Below are positions 44,760 to 57,911 of a DNA stretch of 64,000 bases, in pieces. The DNA lies in NCBI GenBank assembly GCA_018881555.1, contig JACAXG010000069.1, positions 2,651,403-2,715,402 of the forward strand. The letters run 5' to 3'. This DNA comes from Amblyornis subalaris. Its lineage: Eukaryota; Chordata; Aves; Passeriformes; Ptilonorhynchidae. The notes beneath the pieces are model-generated. The model did not search any database, was not told where the DNA came from, and worked only from the letters and a program-made list of their open reading frames with translations. How positions within the stretch are numbered: position 1 is the stretch's first letter; each line of letters starts with the position of its first letter. The position numbers and the translations under genes are program-made.

Positions 44760-45970
44760 TCAGAGTCACAGAAGAGTTAGGGTTGGAAACGACCTCAGGA
44801 ACTCATCCTGTCCAACTCCTGTGGCAAGGCAGAGTCACCTACAATAGGTGACACAGGAACATATCCAGGAGGGTTTTGAATGTCTCTGGAGTGTGAGACT
44901 CTACGACCTCCCTGGGTAGCCTGTTCTAGTGCCCTGCCACCCTCAATATAAAGAACTTCTTCCTTCCATTGGGGTGAAACTGTTTGTTTAGTTTATGGCC
45001 ATTGCTTCTTGTCCTATCACTGGGCACCACTGAAAAGTTGACACCATCCTCTTGGCTCCGCCTTTGTGATATTTATAGGCATTGATGAGATCCCCTCTCA
45101 TCTGTCTCTTCTCTAGTCTACACAGGCCCAGCTCCCTCAGGCTCTCCTCGTGGGACAGATGCTCCAGACCCCAAATTATCTTTGTTTTCCTCCACTGGAC
45201 CTTCTCCAGTAGCTCCCTGTCTTTTTTGTGCTGAGGAGCCCAGAACTGGACACAGCACTCCAGATGTGGCCTCACCAGGGCTCAGTAGAGGGGGAGGATC
45301 AACTCCCTCGACTTGCTGGCCACACTCTTCCTGATGCACCCCAGGATCCCACTGGCCCTCCTGGCCACAAGGACACTCTGCTGGCTCATTGTCAGCTTGT
45401 CACTCACCAACACTCTCAGGTGCTTCTCAGCAGAGCTGCTCTTCAGTAGGGCAGCCCCAGCCTGTGCTGGTACTTGGGGTTATTCCTCCCCAGGTGCAGG
45501 ACCCTCCACTTGTCCTTGTTGAACCTCATTATGTTTCTCTCTATCCCAATTCTCTATCCTATCAAGGTCCAGCCGAATGGCAGCAGAACCTTCAGGTGTA
45601 ATTGGCCACTCCCCCAGTTGTATCATCAGCAAACTCACTGAGGGTATCCCTTCTATCCCTTCGTCCCAGTCGTTGATAAACAAGTTGAATAAGGCTGGAT
45701 CCAGTACTGATCCCTGGGGAATGCCACTGACTCTGGGCCTCCAACTGGATTCTGCTCCTCTGATCATGACTCGCTCTGCTCTGCCATTGGGCCAGTCCTT
45801 GATCCACCTCACTGTCCGTTCATCTAACGCACATTTCCTGAGTTTACCTATGAGAATGTTATGGGAGACAGTGTCAAAAGCCTTGTTGAAGTTGAGATAG
45901 ACAACATCCACTGCTCTCCCATCACTGACCCATCTTACCATGCCGTCACAGAAAGAGTTACCTGCTGCTG
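44760..45970 (-). mobile_element. CR1 LINE with partial reverse transcriptase
   Basis: The left edge reads CAGAGTCACAGAAGAGTTAG, then GGTTGGAAACGACCTCAGGA, a CR1 3' end in reverse. The minus strand encodes RT blocks DGRAVDVVYLNFNKAFDTVS, then ALDERTVRWIKDWPNGRAER and SGIPQGSVLDPALFNLFIND. The catalytic FADDT follows in another frame (SEFADDTTGG, about 45592-45660), so one frameshift separates it from the upstream RT. GRPHLE-like [20 protein letters not shown] lies in the tail. The 5' end is lost near 45970. The copy is dead but well preserved. Confidence 0.94.
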
Positions 45971-48900
45971 CAGTGGTAGAAGGCATCTCATCACTGAAGC
46001 TGCCTGGACTTTCTGCTGTGTGTAACAAATGGAGAGAACATAAGGTTGCTAAGGCAGTGGTCCTTCTGCTGCTTGTAAAGAACTCAGTAAGGCCCGGGGA
46101 CTCAGCTGCTGCATTATGTGGGCACAAGGGCTCATGCAAAGCTTTAATTTTGAGCAGCACTGTCTTTTCTGCAGTGATATGAGCCAGGGAAGGTCGCAAC
46201 CTGCCCTTAACGTGGTACACAAGCAAAGCACTGTTATTGGTGCCTGCTGAAGAAAGGCTTCATCACAGCCATGGGCAGGTGTCATAACATTGTGTTGTGG
46301 TCTCTGAGATAGAGGCTGCCAAAGCCTTGGATAAGATTGCTACATTTCCTCTTTTTCAAGGTTAGAGATATCTTCTTGTTGCTTTTATCCACAGACTCTA
46401 AGATCGACTTAGTTATGTGCAGTGCTTTGACTCAGAAAGAAAGTAAATTGGGATTTATGCTCATGTAGAAGAGGAGAGGGGGAGCAGGAAAACTGTGATA
46501 TGTACCTTGCCTGGCTACACAACCTCCACCTATCCAGGCAGTACCTGGATCCTTCACTGGCAAGGATAAAACCCCACCTGACATTGACAACATCCAGACT
46601 TCACCCCCAAGGACCACATTTGCAAAGATTCTTAGGTGGTGTTTACCCTTTCCACCCAGATTTTTCAACATTTTAAAGATTTTTTTTTTATGATTTGCTT
46701 ATTTTTATTTTGTTCTAAATCGTGCTGTGTATAGAATTGCTAGAAATCTAGGAATTATGGGAAAATAACTATTTTCTCTGAGTATATGCGTGTGTGTGTA
46801 TGCATGTGTGTATAAATAAACTTCTAGTCCTGACATTCTAGAAAGTGTTGTTACAGCATACTGGTCCACATAGGATCATTATGAGCACTGTATAAAATAC
46901 ACATCCTTCTAGATCTAGCACATATATTACATCTATTCCTGTTACAAAAATGAGTCATAAAGACAGTCCAAGAGTTTGGGTTAATTGCTCTCCACTGCTA
47001 ACTTGAAAAAAAGGACTATTATTTTCCCCATCAGATTATACAAATCAACCCCATGACATGGAACAAGGTGTTGATTTGACATCTTTTGCCTCATACTAAT
47101 TTAAGGTACAAAGCAAATATATTTGACATAAGCAATAGTCTAGCTGGCACAATATTTAGGCTCAAGCATGAAAAGAGCAAGTAGAGAGCAGAACACAGTG
47201 AAAAATGTCTGACAGCTGGTATTAATTGAATAGGTTCAGGGGATTACACCAAACTGAGCCAACTGGAGAAAAACTGCTGCTTCAGTGGGGATGTTGAGTT
47301 CTGCTCAAGGGTGATCTGACTGAATGACGTGCCAATAATTTTTGAAAAAGAAAATCTAATTCCTTCTGCTGCTTTTGCTTAATAGTGGGAGACCTCTGTG
47401 CTGTTGTAGCACCAAGCCTAGGAGCAGCACTCATTCTCCTCCATCCATGCTTAACGGATTACAACCTGACCCCTGAAGTTAAAATTCACAGGCATCCCTC
47501 CTAAAGAAAAGGCAAACTCATCCCACGGTATTTCTCAGGTAATTCATGCTTTGCTAGTAATTCCCAGCTCCTCCTTGGGCCACCAACTCTCATATCTGTC
47601 ATCCATTCCCCAGGTAATGCCACCGACCTCAGTTATCAGTACTTAGTAGGTTGACTTCCTTTCCATTTTATTTATACATTATAATGCACTGACACAAAAA
47701 CTGTGTAAAAAGGATATGTTAAGAAATACCTAGGTTGCAAGGTTAAATATTTACAATGTAAGGAATGTCAGATTGAGCAGTGTTTTGAGCAGCCTTATTT
47801 AGAATATGCATTACAAACCCATCAATTTTAATTACTAGACAACATATCCTGCTTTTGGTCCAGACACTCTGCCTTCTCTGATTCTGAGAGCCAGATGCTC
47901 TGAATCCTCAGTGAAGCTGAAGACCAGATGGGGCTCCTTTTTCTAGGATCAGCCTCATTTACATTGCTTTTGGGGATGTCTAACAGGCCAGGCATGGAAG
48001 TGGCCTGAGCAGACAGGGCAAAGTCCTTGTCCTGGTCAGGTCTCCTTTCTTGCATCTGATGGGGCTATTACCTCTTCTGTCAGCTGGACCAAACCTTGCT
48101 TCTTCCAGTCCATGTGAGGATCAGCAAGGTGGTCCACTGGTGACTACCACCTCTGCCTAATGCCTGAGAGTCCAATTCCCCAGCCAGACCAGGCAGTGCC
48201 CTGTCCCAAACTTGTTGAAGGCTGCAGAGGGGTCAGCTGCTCCCGGGGCAGCAGCTGGAGCTCGGAGCGGCTGCAGTATATGCAACAAGCCTCTGGTGGG
48301 TAAGCTGCCCCAGTCTGGACAGGATTTTATGTGCACTGCAAAGACACTCTAAATTACCAAGGTTGATTCTCTCTTTCTTGTCTATGTCTCGTATTTGGGT
48401 CTGATCTCAGGCTTCTTCTAAGAAGGATTCACCAATTTCTAGTGATTTCTTTTACTCTGACCTCTCTTCTCAAACAAAAATAACTGGTTTTGCTGAAAAA
48501 TTCCAGAAAGACTGTAACAGACATCCAGTACGAAGGACTGAAGTTGAAACAGTCTGTCTGGGAAAGCTGAAATGGGGAGCATAAGCATGCATTGTTTTCT
48601 AGAGGAGGGTTAGTAAGGTAATTAAGCACATGGTGTGCTAGTAGTCATTTATGATGTCTTCTAAGGAGAGGAACAGCAGCTGATATTGGGATATTGGGAC
48701 TGCTATATAAACAGTGGTGATGCATTCTTTCCATTCACATAAGGATTTTTCTAACACCTCATTAATTTATTAAAACTGGATAGCAAATCTTCAATAAAAC
48801 AATGGCAATGATCCCAGAATAATTAAACACAGATGGCAAAGTCTGTTTAGTCAAAAAACACACACACAGAACAGAGCACCATTTATTGTGACTGTTGCTG

Positions 48901-51728
48901 TCGTCTCTGAATGTGCATGTTGACTTATTAACGATTTTGGGGCATAGTGAGTGGTTATGCCTTTCTGCTATAATTAGTATTTATTTTCAGCAGCTGTTGA
49001 AAGTTGTTGTTTTTGTGATACTGAATAAATTATTTTAGGTAGAAGAAACATTAGCAGTGAACCATCTGTTTTGGGGATACATTAAGATCTCATTTAAAGA
49101 TGACATTGAATAATCACATTTGCATTTTGAACTCTTAAAAGGAGAACTTAGTTTTTAAACCACTGATCGCTTGTGTTAATATTTTGTGGTTCCCCCCCTT
49201 ACAGAACCAATAGTGTTTCTCTGCAAAAGAAAAGGATTCTGCCACTTTGATGTTTTTCAAACTTTCAAACTTCCCTAAATCATATGTATTCCTCCAAGCC
49301 CTGGAACGTGAGGTAATGCACTTAGAGGGATTATAATGGGCAGGTGCATAAGTTTTTGAGGTATTCTTATAATCCTCATCATTGTAGAAAATGTCATGAA
49401 GCAGTTATAAAAATGCAATGCATAGTTTTATAGGCCAGATGTTCCCCTTTATTAGGGTGCAGGATAACCCTCAGGATTTCCTTGTCATCCAGGCTTGTTC
49501 TCCAACAGATGAAGCCAAAGAGTGTCTCTCTGTTGCTGCAGGTGTGTCACAGGATGCAAAGTCGCTGAAATCCATGGTGTGCAGATATTAGAGCAGGGAG
49601 ATGTTTATATAGCACGCGTGTCCTGTGCACAGCATGCCCGAGTGTACTGGCACCATGCAAACCCACACCTGGCAGGCTTTAAGGATTCGGGGAGGAGGTG
49701 TGTGCCCTGTGGTCCTGAAGGAAACAAGCTGCAGGGGTCTTGGAGAGATGAAGCCACAACAAGCAGAGATCAGGTGAAGGTAAGGTTTTTAGCCATGCGG
49801 GTTGTCTTAATGCTCCCTTTGTTGCCAGCACACAAAGCCAGTTCAGTAAGTTAATTTGTTCCCCTGAAGATACATAGACTGAACAGGCCTTTGGAGGTTC
49901 ACATCCCTTTTCAGTAACTCCAGAGGGAACCTAGGAAAGCCTGTTGAGGTTGGACAGCTGTGTTTTAGCTGACTGTAGGCAGAATGAATGTCACCCAACA
50001 TTCATTGGTAGCTCCACACCTCTCGCCCTTGCAGCCTGATTACCTCGCCTTGTTCAGTTTGGCTTGCTCTTTTTATGTACCCTTAAAAAACAAACACACA
50101 CTGATTTGAGCTGGCAGAGTACCTATTATCTTGTACCTCCTATAGAGGAGATGAGTACCTTCCAGGTACGGGGCTCTCTATATACTGCTTTTCCGCATTG
50201 CATTCTACTACGTCTTTCATAATATGCAGAAAGTAAGAACTGAAATGCAATTTTTTTCTATTTATGTTAATACCCATAGATATGTTAATATCCATAGCTC
50301 AATGTTTCACAGCTATGATTATCCATCTCTTCAGTATTTACACTACAGCAAAGAGCAACAGACATCTCCATTTGACTGACAGTACCAAATTTTCTTCTTT
50401 ATGCGTTTGCTCAATAAGATATGTAGTTTTCAAATAAACTGATTTCATAAACAGTTTTGAAATAGGGAGCTTTCATCTGTTTCCTCTTTCAAGAAATCAG
50501 AATGATGGCTGATGTATTTCTACTGACTACCAGGAAATACTATTCATAATCTATACTATATCTCTCATAATTCACAGGGTCACACCATGTCCTTTGAAAG
50601 CAGCCTAACTGCACATGCTCACTTAAGCCCTACAATATTTCATCATTTGTGGGAAGTAAAAGGTCATCATTTGTGATAGATTTTGAGGTAATTTAATCAG
50701 CAAAAAATGGAAGTAGTCTTCTTTGAACAAAGGCTCTTATTTCGTAGCTACAAATATTTTTCAATAGTTGTTCCCTCTCAAGCTTTATCCATGTGGTAGT
50801 TTTGATTAAACTCTCCCTGTATAGACTGCAAGTGAAGTAAAGATGCAGCTTTCTTTGTAAGAAGTAACAGGGGAGCCTTTGCTGTGCCCAGCCTTCTATG
50901 TGCCTGCTGCCCCGGGTGCATGAGGATAATACCACTGGCTTTATCCTCTAATGTTCATCCCCAAAATCCCCTCCAGGGAATGGATTGGCTTTCTGAAACC
51001 AGCTAAGAGCAAATCTAAGATCCTGGAAGTCTCAATAAAAATGGCGTCTGGTGACGTGTCCTCCAACACACAGATTACTCCAAGAACTGAAGGCACAGCC
51101 TTCCCTTCTTTGGCATCTCCTGTGCCTCAGTACCAGTTGTGCATGATAACTGTGTAGTGTGAAGCTATACTTCATAGTGCTTTGAGGTGAAACTACCAAT
51201 GAACGTGGTTAGAGATGGCTTGTAAGCACTGAAGCAAACCTGGGTAGTTCTCTTAAATAACAGGTGTTGTTTCTCTAAAGAAAATGGGACAACAAATTAG
51301 GGCCCAGCAGATCACGTCCTGCTAAACAGCAGCCAGTCCGGTGGAGAGAGCTAAAACTGTAGCAAAATTTTTCATTCAAAATGCCAAACAACTCTCCATT
51401 AAATCAGACTATTTTCACACTCAAAAGATTAATTTCTTGCAAAATACTATTAAATCACAGTAACACAGTGTAAACAAAGATGTTGCTATCAAACTTCCAT
51501 GAATAAATGTTAGGGGAAAAAAAGTTATTTATACTTTCCCCACAATATCTCCTGAAAAATGTAGTTTTGGAATTTAAAAACTGATACTCTTCTGGACAGA
51601 AAGACTGTGTTTTTAGTGAATGGAAAGTATAAGACTTAGAAGACCTGTAGGATACATAGTTTAGCAAATTGACACTGAAAATTACATAGCTGCAAGCTTA
51701 AAACTTCGAAGATTTACCTAACTAATAG
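45971..51728. other. Intergenic DNA, nothing firmly recognised
   Basis: No gene, LINE or RNA is recognised. A GT-rich simple stretch lies at 46789-46811. The 110-codon open frame at 49522-49854 has no family features. Segment 48700-49150 is AT-rich and repeat-poor. Confidence 0.5.
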
Positions 51729-51866
51729 TCACAGAATCACAGAATATTTTGAGTTGGAAGGGACCCACAAGGATCATCAAGTCCAACTCTTAAGTGAGTG
51801 GCCCATATGGGCATTGAACCCACAATTTTGGCATTATTAGCACCAGGCTCTAACCAACTGAGCTAT
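51729..51866 (-). mobile_element. tRNA-Ile-headed SINE with CR1 tail (TguSINE1-like)
   Basis: On the minus strand a tRNA-Ile-like head occupies 51866-51799, with TAGCTCAGTTGGTTAGAGCC (D-arm and box A), GGTGCTAATAATGCCAAAAT (anticodon region) and GGGTTCAATGCCC (T-arm/box B). A CR1-type 3' tail follows at 51798-51729, ending in the repeat AATATTCTGTGATTCTGTGA. This head-tail structure is that of passerine SINEs mobilised by CR1 machinery. The head has few differences from tRNA-Ile, so the copy is fairly young. A functional tRNA is excluded by the mutated arms and the attached tail. Confidence 0.9.
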
Positions 51867-54800
51867 AAATAAAGACAGTATTTTGGCCACTGAATGCAAA
51901 CATGAAGAAAACTACATCATGGCATAGTGATCTAATCAGTACAGAGGACCTCAGCCTGAAACCCAGTATACCCAGACATGCTATCTGTATAAATAAAATG
52001 ATCCATTTTATGGTTATGGATTGGTAGAGACTCCGTTCAGGAGTGATCTACAAAACCATGAAATGCCTCTAAGATTTGCACATGCAAGCAAAATATGGAA
52101 AGTGGTTATTAAAAAATGCCTTCATATGTAAACATGTATCAGAGGAGCCTAATAGCTTTTATGTCTCTTCAGCCTTTGCTTGTTTTATTTTTCTTCTACT
52201 GTTGTATTTTAAATGCCAGGTTTTCCATTAGATCTTTCTTAAAAAGGGTAATTTTCTAATGCTGTTATTTCTTTATTGAATTCAACTGTTCCACCTGAAC
52301 TTCTCCTTTAAATGGAAAAGTCCTTTGTTTATGCAATGAGAATTAATTACACATAATTTTCTCTGTCTTGCACTTACAATTTATATTGCTGGGGAAAAAA
52401 GATCTCATTTTGGAAAATACTTTGGAAGATACTTATAAGCATTACCCCCCCAGCTGAACATTATCTTGGAACTGAAAAAAAAAAAAAGGCAAATGTTTTC
52501 CAGCTATAATAAGTTGCCAAAGCTTGAAAAAAAGTCATTTTGTCAGTTTTTTGTTTGCTTGCTTTTTTTTAAATATTAATGAGTTCACCCTTAAGTGATG
52601 TCTTTTCAGTGGCTCCCATCACTTTTAAGAGAGGGCTCCAGCTCCTACTATACCACTATGCCTGTGTTTCCCATTTTTGTCCCGCTGTTAAGGGTACCTA
52701 GAAAGTGCGTCCTGAAAAGGGTTCCCAGAGCGCCTAAGATTTTCAGAATCTGTTAAATTACTCATTTATCAGATTTGCAGAAGTGTTTCTAGCAATTAGG
52801 AGCCCTGAAAGGGATGTCCTTTAGAGGAGGCTTCATTTAGAGGAGAGAGCCTCCTTTATTTAGAGGCTCCAGGTTAGCCCAAAGCAGGAGAGATCACTCT
52901 CTAATTGCTCTGCTCTGTGTTCTAAGCATCTATCTGTACTATTGCTCCAAACAGTTTAATAAGCAAGATGAATTGCTACTTTGACCTAATGCTCACGTCA
53001 GCATTTAGTGCAGTTCCGTGCTGTGTATCTCGGCTCTTGGGAGCAGCATTTTAGCTCTTCCTCGCCTGCTATGCTGAGTCTCTGTTGTTTTTGATTCTTA
53101 GCATAATGTGATGAAAACCGACCCTTTGTCCTGGCTTTCTATGACACATAAAGCTTGAAGTCAATTCTAAAGTGTTAATTAGGCTTTCACATTGTTTTTG
53201 AACTTGTAGTGTGACGTCAGAATTTTCTAATTTTGTGTAAAGCCTGTTTTGGAAGTGCTGAGCTGGGGTCAGGAGGAGTGGCAAATGTTTAGCATCATGG
53301 AAAAACATCTCATTTCACAGACAGTGATTAAGAATTAATGATCTAGGTACCCAAGAAGAAAGTACTCAAACCACTTTAAAGGATTTGTCAGAACTTACAC
53401 TGAAAATTCAAGTGACTTGCCCAAGGACATAAAGAAATATCAGGAATAGGTCCTAAGCCATTTCAAAGCTGGACAATGTTCTGTAAAATGGGGGTATCCC
53501 TCCTTTCCCATGTGCCATGTAGAGAGGCTCACCTCACAGTCTAGATGTGTAGAACCTCATAAAAGTGCCTGAGCTACCACAAAATGACAGGAATCCGCAC
53601 TTACCTGGCTGACGTGATTCTTCTTAATCCTCAGACTAGTGGATTCAGATAGTTCATACTTCATACGCACAAGTCTCCTCTCTTCCAAAGAATACTTCTC
53701 TTCCAAAGAAAGTTGTATGCACAAAGATCACTTTTTTTTTAGAAGTTTTGAGTTCTGCATTTCATATCCAAGCCCTGATCCTCCCTTCAGCTTTAATCTT
53801 CCTAGCTTTCTCTCAGAAATCAAAGGTCATCTGATCTGTTTGATAGAGGTGTGCACGGCTTTTGTGCCAAGAACGAATGACAGGTTTGCGTGTGTGTGTT
53901 CCATGTGTGAGTGTGTGTTGAACGTCCTTGTGCCATGTTGTAGCTGAGGGCCTGCTCTCAGAGGTGCAGAGCTCTGCAGTCTCTGAAGATGGTAACTGAG
54001 TGATTGGTAGGACTGTCCTAATGACCACCCTGTCGTGGTTAGGAGTTTCTCCTTGGTAGTTTTTATCTGTTGGTGTGCTAAATCCCATCAAGGGGAACCC
54101 TTTTTTTTCTGAGAAAGGTGCAGTACAACCAGCAAAGTGTACAAGACTCTGCTCATAGCAAGTGGCCTACTTCTTTGAAATTACTGCTCGTGATGAGCAA
54201 TTTTGCTAAATGATGGCCTTAAACTTCTCCTGTTAGAGAATAGCATTTTCCTCCAAAATGGTTAAAGTCTATAGTCTCTCTCTGTCAGGCTAAAGACACT
54301 GCCTAGGGCTTGTTGGGGTACAATGCCATCTAACTCCCACACACAGGAATTTTGCATAGAGTTGGAGGACACAAACTTTTAGGAATACCACCAAGCTGTG
54401 GGCTGGTCATGTGATTTTGTAGTTCCGTTTGGATTAATTACTTCCATTTAGCGATTTTAAGTTGTAAGGATAGATTTTTATTGAATCAATGAAGGCTGAA
54501 TTTGATTTCTTCTCTTGAGCATAAGTAGGGTATTTGTAAGTTAAACATCCTTCTTCCAGACATTAGGACTCTCTAACAAATAAAGAGGGACTAAGAACAA
54601 TTTACATATTTCCAGGATCTAAGTTCTAATGGCTGTTATGTACTGCTTACAACAGCTTTTGAGTGATGATAAGGGTATCACCTCACATGCTTTGTAGGAA
54701 ATACTTGCAAGCTGCCCTGTTCGTCTTTACGAAGGAGATCTGAAGATGGATCAAACCACTATTTTTTGCTTCTATTGATGAATTTTTAATATTTAAGTTC

Positions 54801-57700
54801 TAAAATGTTTATGCTTATTCACTTTTCACTGGGCAATTATGAAGATTGATCAGATTAATTTTAAATTAAAAAAAATTAAAAGTAAGATTTGGTGTGTATT
54901 ATCCCAATATTTTAGGGATGCTTCAGCTAGAATTTTTTTTCACAAAGGGGCTGCTTATTTCTGGCAAAAATCTTAGTAGTAATAGGAGAAATTCCTGTAT
55001 TGTTTTCTTTACCAGCAGCCGCAAAGGTACTACAATCTGATCTGGCTTATAGTACATCTTTTCTAAAAAAAAAGAGCAAAGATAAAGATAGGAACACTAT
55101 TCTAAGAATTGAAACAGAAAGCTGAGTTTTTTTATTAAAAAAAGCAAAAATAGGAGATGGCTAAGCTTCATTTTCACCTGATCCACCAAAATTTAGGGCA
55201 GAGTGAAGTCTGAATTTCTCATTTTGTTTCTTTCATCCTCTAATGACAAAACATGAACGACGGCAGTCTGTAAAAGTCTTTTGTCAAAGTGTTTGTCTGC
55301 AGGAAAATAAATGGAGGGTAATTGGGTCCGGATTGTTAGGGTAGCGTGTGGCATTAAGCACTCCCGTTTTGAAACAACTCTGAAACCTAGGTGAGATGCC
55401 TCCTTCCAGTCTCAATGGAGAGGCAATGGGCACAAAGGTCGACCAAAAAAAGGTCATGGTGGTGGTGTTAAGGATTCAGTTCGACATGAAGGTAGGGTGC
55501 AAAGTGGGGCTGCAGGATGCTGGTGTGCACAAGGAGGAGTGGAGGGAAGGAGTGTGAATAGGAAGATGCTGGAGGCTACTGTGGGAATGAGAAACTGAGC
55601 AAGATAAAAGGGGGAAGATGGTGAGGAAAATCAGAAATGGACGAACCTGCCTGGAGAGAGAGCAGAGGATTGGGACCACGGGGACACTGTACTCTAATGG
55701 CATAGGGGCTTTTGGCAGAGACAGTTATAACTGTGAAAAGCCTTGTAGAGAGAGATAAGGCCTTCCCTGCTTGCTGCCAAGGCCATCTGCAGAGGGGTCT
55801 GCCTCAGCCTGTTTGTTTGGTAGCTCTGTGGTTCAAGCACAGTGAAAGCAGCAGTCTGTGGAAATGATAAAACCTACAGTCTGGCCGTGACCATAAAAGA
55901 GTCGAGATTTTAGACCCAATGTCTAGGACAGGGTTTGTGTGCTCCAACTTAGAATGTGAAAATAAATATTTACAAATGGATTTCCATTAGAACAGAGAAG
56001 AGCCAGTAGGCTGAATGTTTTGGATTTTGAGCTGGCAAACAGCCTGTTAACTTGCAATTCTTGTCACGTGATTTTTCCAAATAGAGTATGTTTCTTGAAA
56101 ACTGATTGTATCACCTCCACTCTGCTGTAGTATAAACTGGGGAGATAACAGAGAAAATGCAGAGATGCTGAGTTGCTCACAGCTCTGATCTTGTAATAAA
56201 GAGGTCGTATTATTATTTACAAAATAACTGATTCATTCAGAGATGCTCATCTTTTGAAATATGACGCACCATGTGTTCAGTGACTCAGTTTCTATTGTTT
56301 CCATTGCACTGCCTCAGACGTTGTATCTAGTTCATTAAAGGCTTGAATTCTGCTTCTCCTCCATCATATTTTTTTGTTGCTTGTCTACATAAAATATTCA
56401 AAGTAGTACTTTGGAGGCAGCTGTAAGCCAAATTGCTGATAACAAAAACGAGACTGTAAGCCACCATCGCTAGGATTTTCAGTCAGGGTGAATGATCTCT
56501 TTTATGTGTTTAACAACTTAACTGATCCAGCTGTCACTGGAGTCAGCAGGAGGCTTTTTCAAAGAGAGCAACAGAGGGCTGAACTCCCTCTTTATGTATT
56601 GGTTTTCACAATGCAGGATTTTACCCCACAAACCAGAAATGAGCAGAGCACTTTGATTTTGATTGATCAAAACCATAATGAGAAGGGCTGTTGATTTTGA
56701 GGCTGTTCTGCTTGATCTAGCTTTTGTCTGAAACTATCAATTTGTAGTCCTTGTTTGAAATAGCTTCTCTTCATAGCAGGAGCTTGGCTGCTGTACATAT
56801 GTGGTTGTGCAAGTGTTGTGTTGTGGCTGGGACAGGACCCATCACACATCCCAGGTCTTTGGGAGCCGGGAGAAAACTTCTCTCTCTCTCTTCCTTGCCT
56901 CTCCCTTCCCTTCCCGTCACCAGGCATTCAGCCTAAAGTGAACAGAGAACTGGTTTTCTAATAAGTATATCAGCCACTTGGTGTTTAGGGCAACAAATAC
57001 ATAACTCCCCTCTCCCCACTCCCCTCACTAAAATAAGATTTTCAATCAATACTCATTAATTGTAGTTAATTTTTAAAAGGTCCACTGCACATGCCCCAGC
57101 ATTTTGTCCAAGCAGGGGATATCTTCTTCCTGGCCAGGAGAAATAAAGCACAAAATGTTGCTGTTTTATTAAATTTTATTTTCTTGCAAACTTATGCCGA
57201 ATATATTTTTGTGGATTTAGTTGGTCATTTGTAACTTTAATGGTGATATTTAAATGTCAGAACTGTTTATTTTACTGGAAAATTCTCTCTGTTTATCCTC
57301 TCTGGTTAGATTCATAGGTATTAGAGGCAGAAACACATTGCTAGCTCATTTTCTGTGCCTGTGGCCCAAGGCAACTGCAGGAGGAGATAATGTCCCACCA
57401 GCATTAACTTTTATGCTGTGACATTCTGCTCCCAGCCAGTGTGGGAGAGTTAATTATGGCAAACATATGGATGTACAAGGAGGTAGGATTTCTGTGTCAA
57501 AGCCAGGCATCAAATGGGATTGGAAAAGATTTTTTGCATGGGGATTGGAAGTTATGCATCCTATTTCCACTCTCGGCCCATCAAAAACAAACCTCTGAGG
57601 GAAGGGAACTCAGAAAATACCCTGTGGCATGCGTGCTGGTGCCTGCTGTTGAAGTGGCTTAAGAGCATACTGCCCTCAGCTGTCTTTCCTGCTCCATTTT
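51867..57700. other. Intergenic DNA, nothing firmly recognised
   Basis: No gene or transposon is recognised. Small items are an 18-bp-spaced duplicate of TCTCTTCCAAAGAA at 53679-53692 and 53697-53710, a GT-rich stretch at 53889-53918, and a CT-rich tract at 56879-56919. Confidence 0.5.
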
Positions 57701-57733
57701 CCACCTCAGCTTATTCTGTGATTCTGTGATTCA
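57701..57733 (+). mobile_element. CR1 3' tip (terminal repeat only)
   Basis: CTCAGCTTATTCTGTGATTC followed by a second TGTGATTC matches the extreme 3' end of CR1 seen also at 24019-24050. No CR1 body is recognisable upstream, so either the element is extremely short or its body has decayed. Confidence 0.6.
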
Positions 57734-57734
57734 G

Positions 57735-57911
57735 GGGGCTGTGAGTGGGGCTGTGAGTTATTGCAGGGGCTGTGGAGTGGGACATGCACTCTGTACTCTG
57801 CCCAGCAGTGAGAGTGAAGTTCAAGCTATTGCACAGCTGTTACCTAGGGCAGGGATTGTTTGGATCTGCCTCATAGCTGCTCTCTCCCCTGCCTGATAGC
57901 TGCTCTCTCCC
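57735..57911. repeat. Two short tandem duplications (12 bp and 23 bp)
   Basis: GGGGCTGTGAGT occurs twice in tandem at 57735-57758. A 23-bp unit containing ATAGCTGCTCTCTCCC occurs at 57866-57888 and again at 57889-57911 with one mismatch, followed by CTGTCC repeats. Confidence 0.85.

Noticed and set aside
45480..46226. 248-codon minus-strand open frame as a host gene
   Set aside because: The RT motifs (NKAFDTVS, SGIPQGSVLD) identify it as CR1 ORF2, and the catalytic box is in a different frame. It is transposon sequence, not a gene.
51799..51866. Functional tRNA-Ile gene
   Set aside because: The acceptor and T-arm have mismatches and a CR1 tail is attached, so it is a SINE head.
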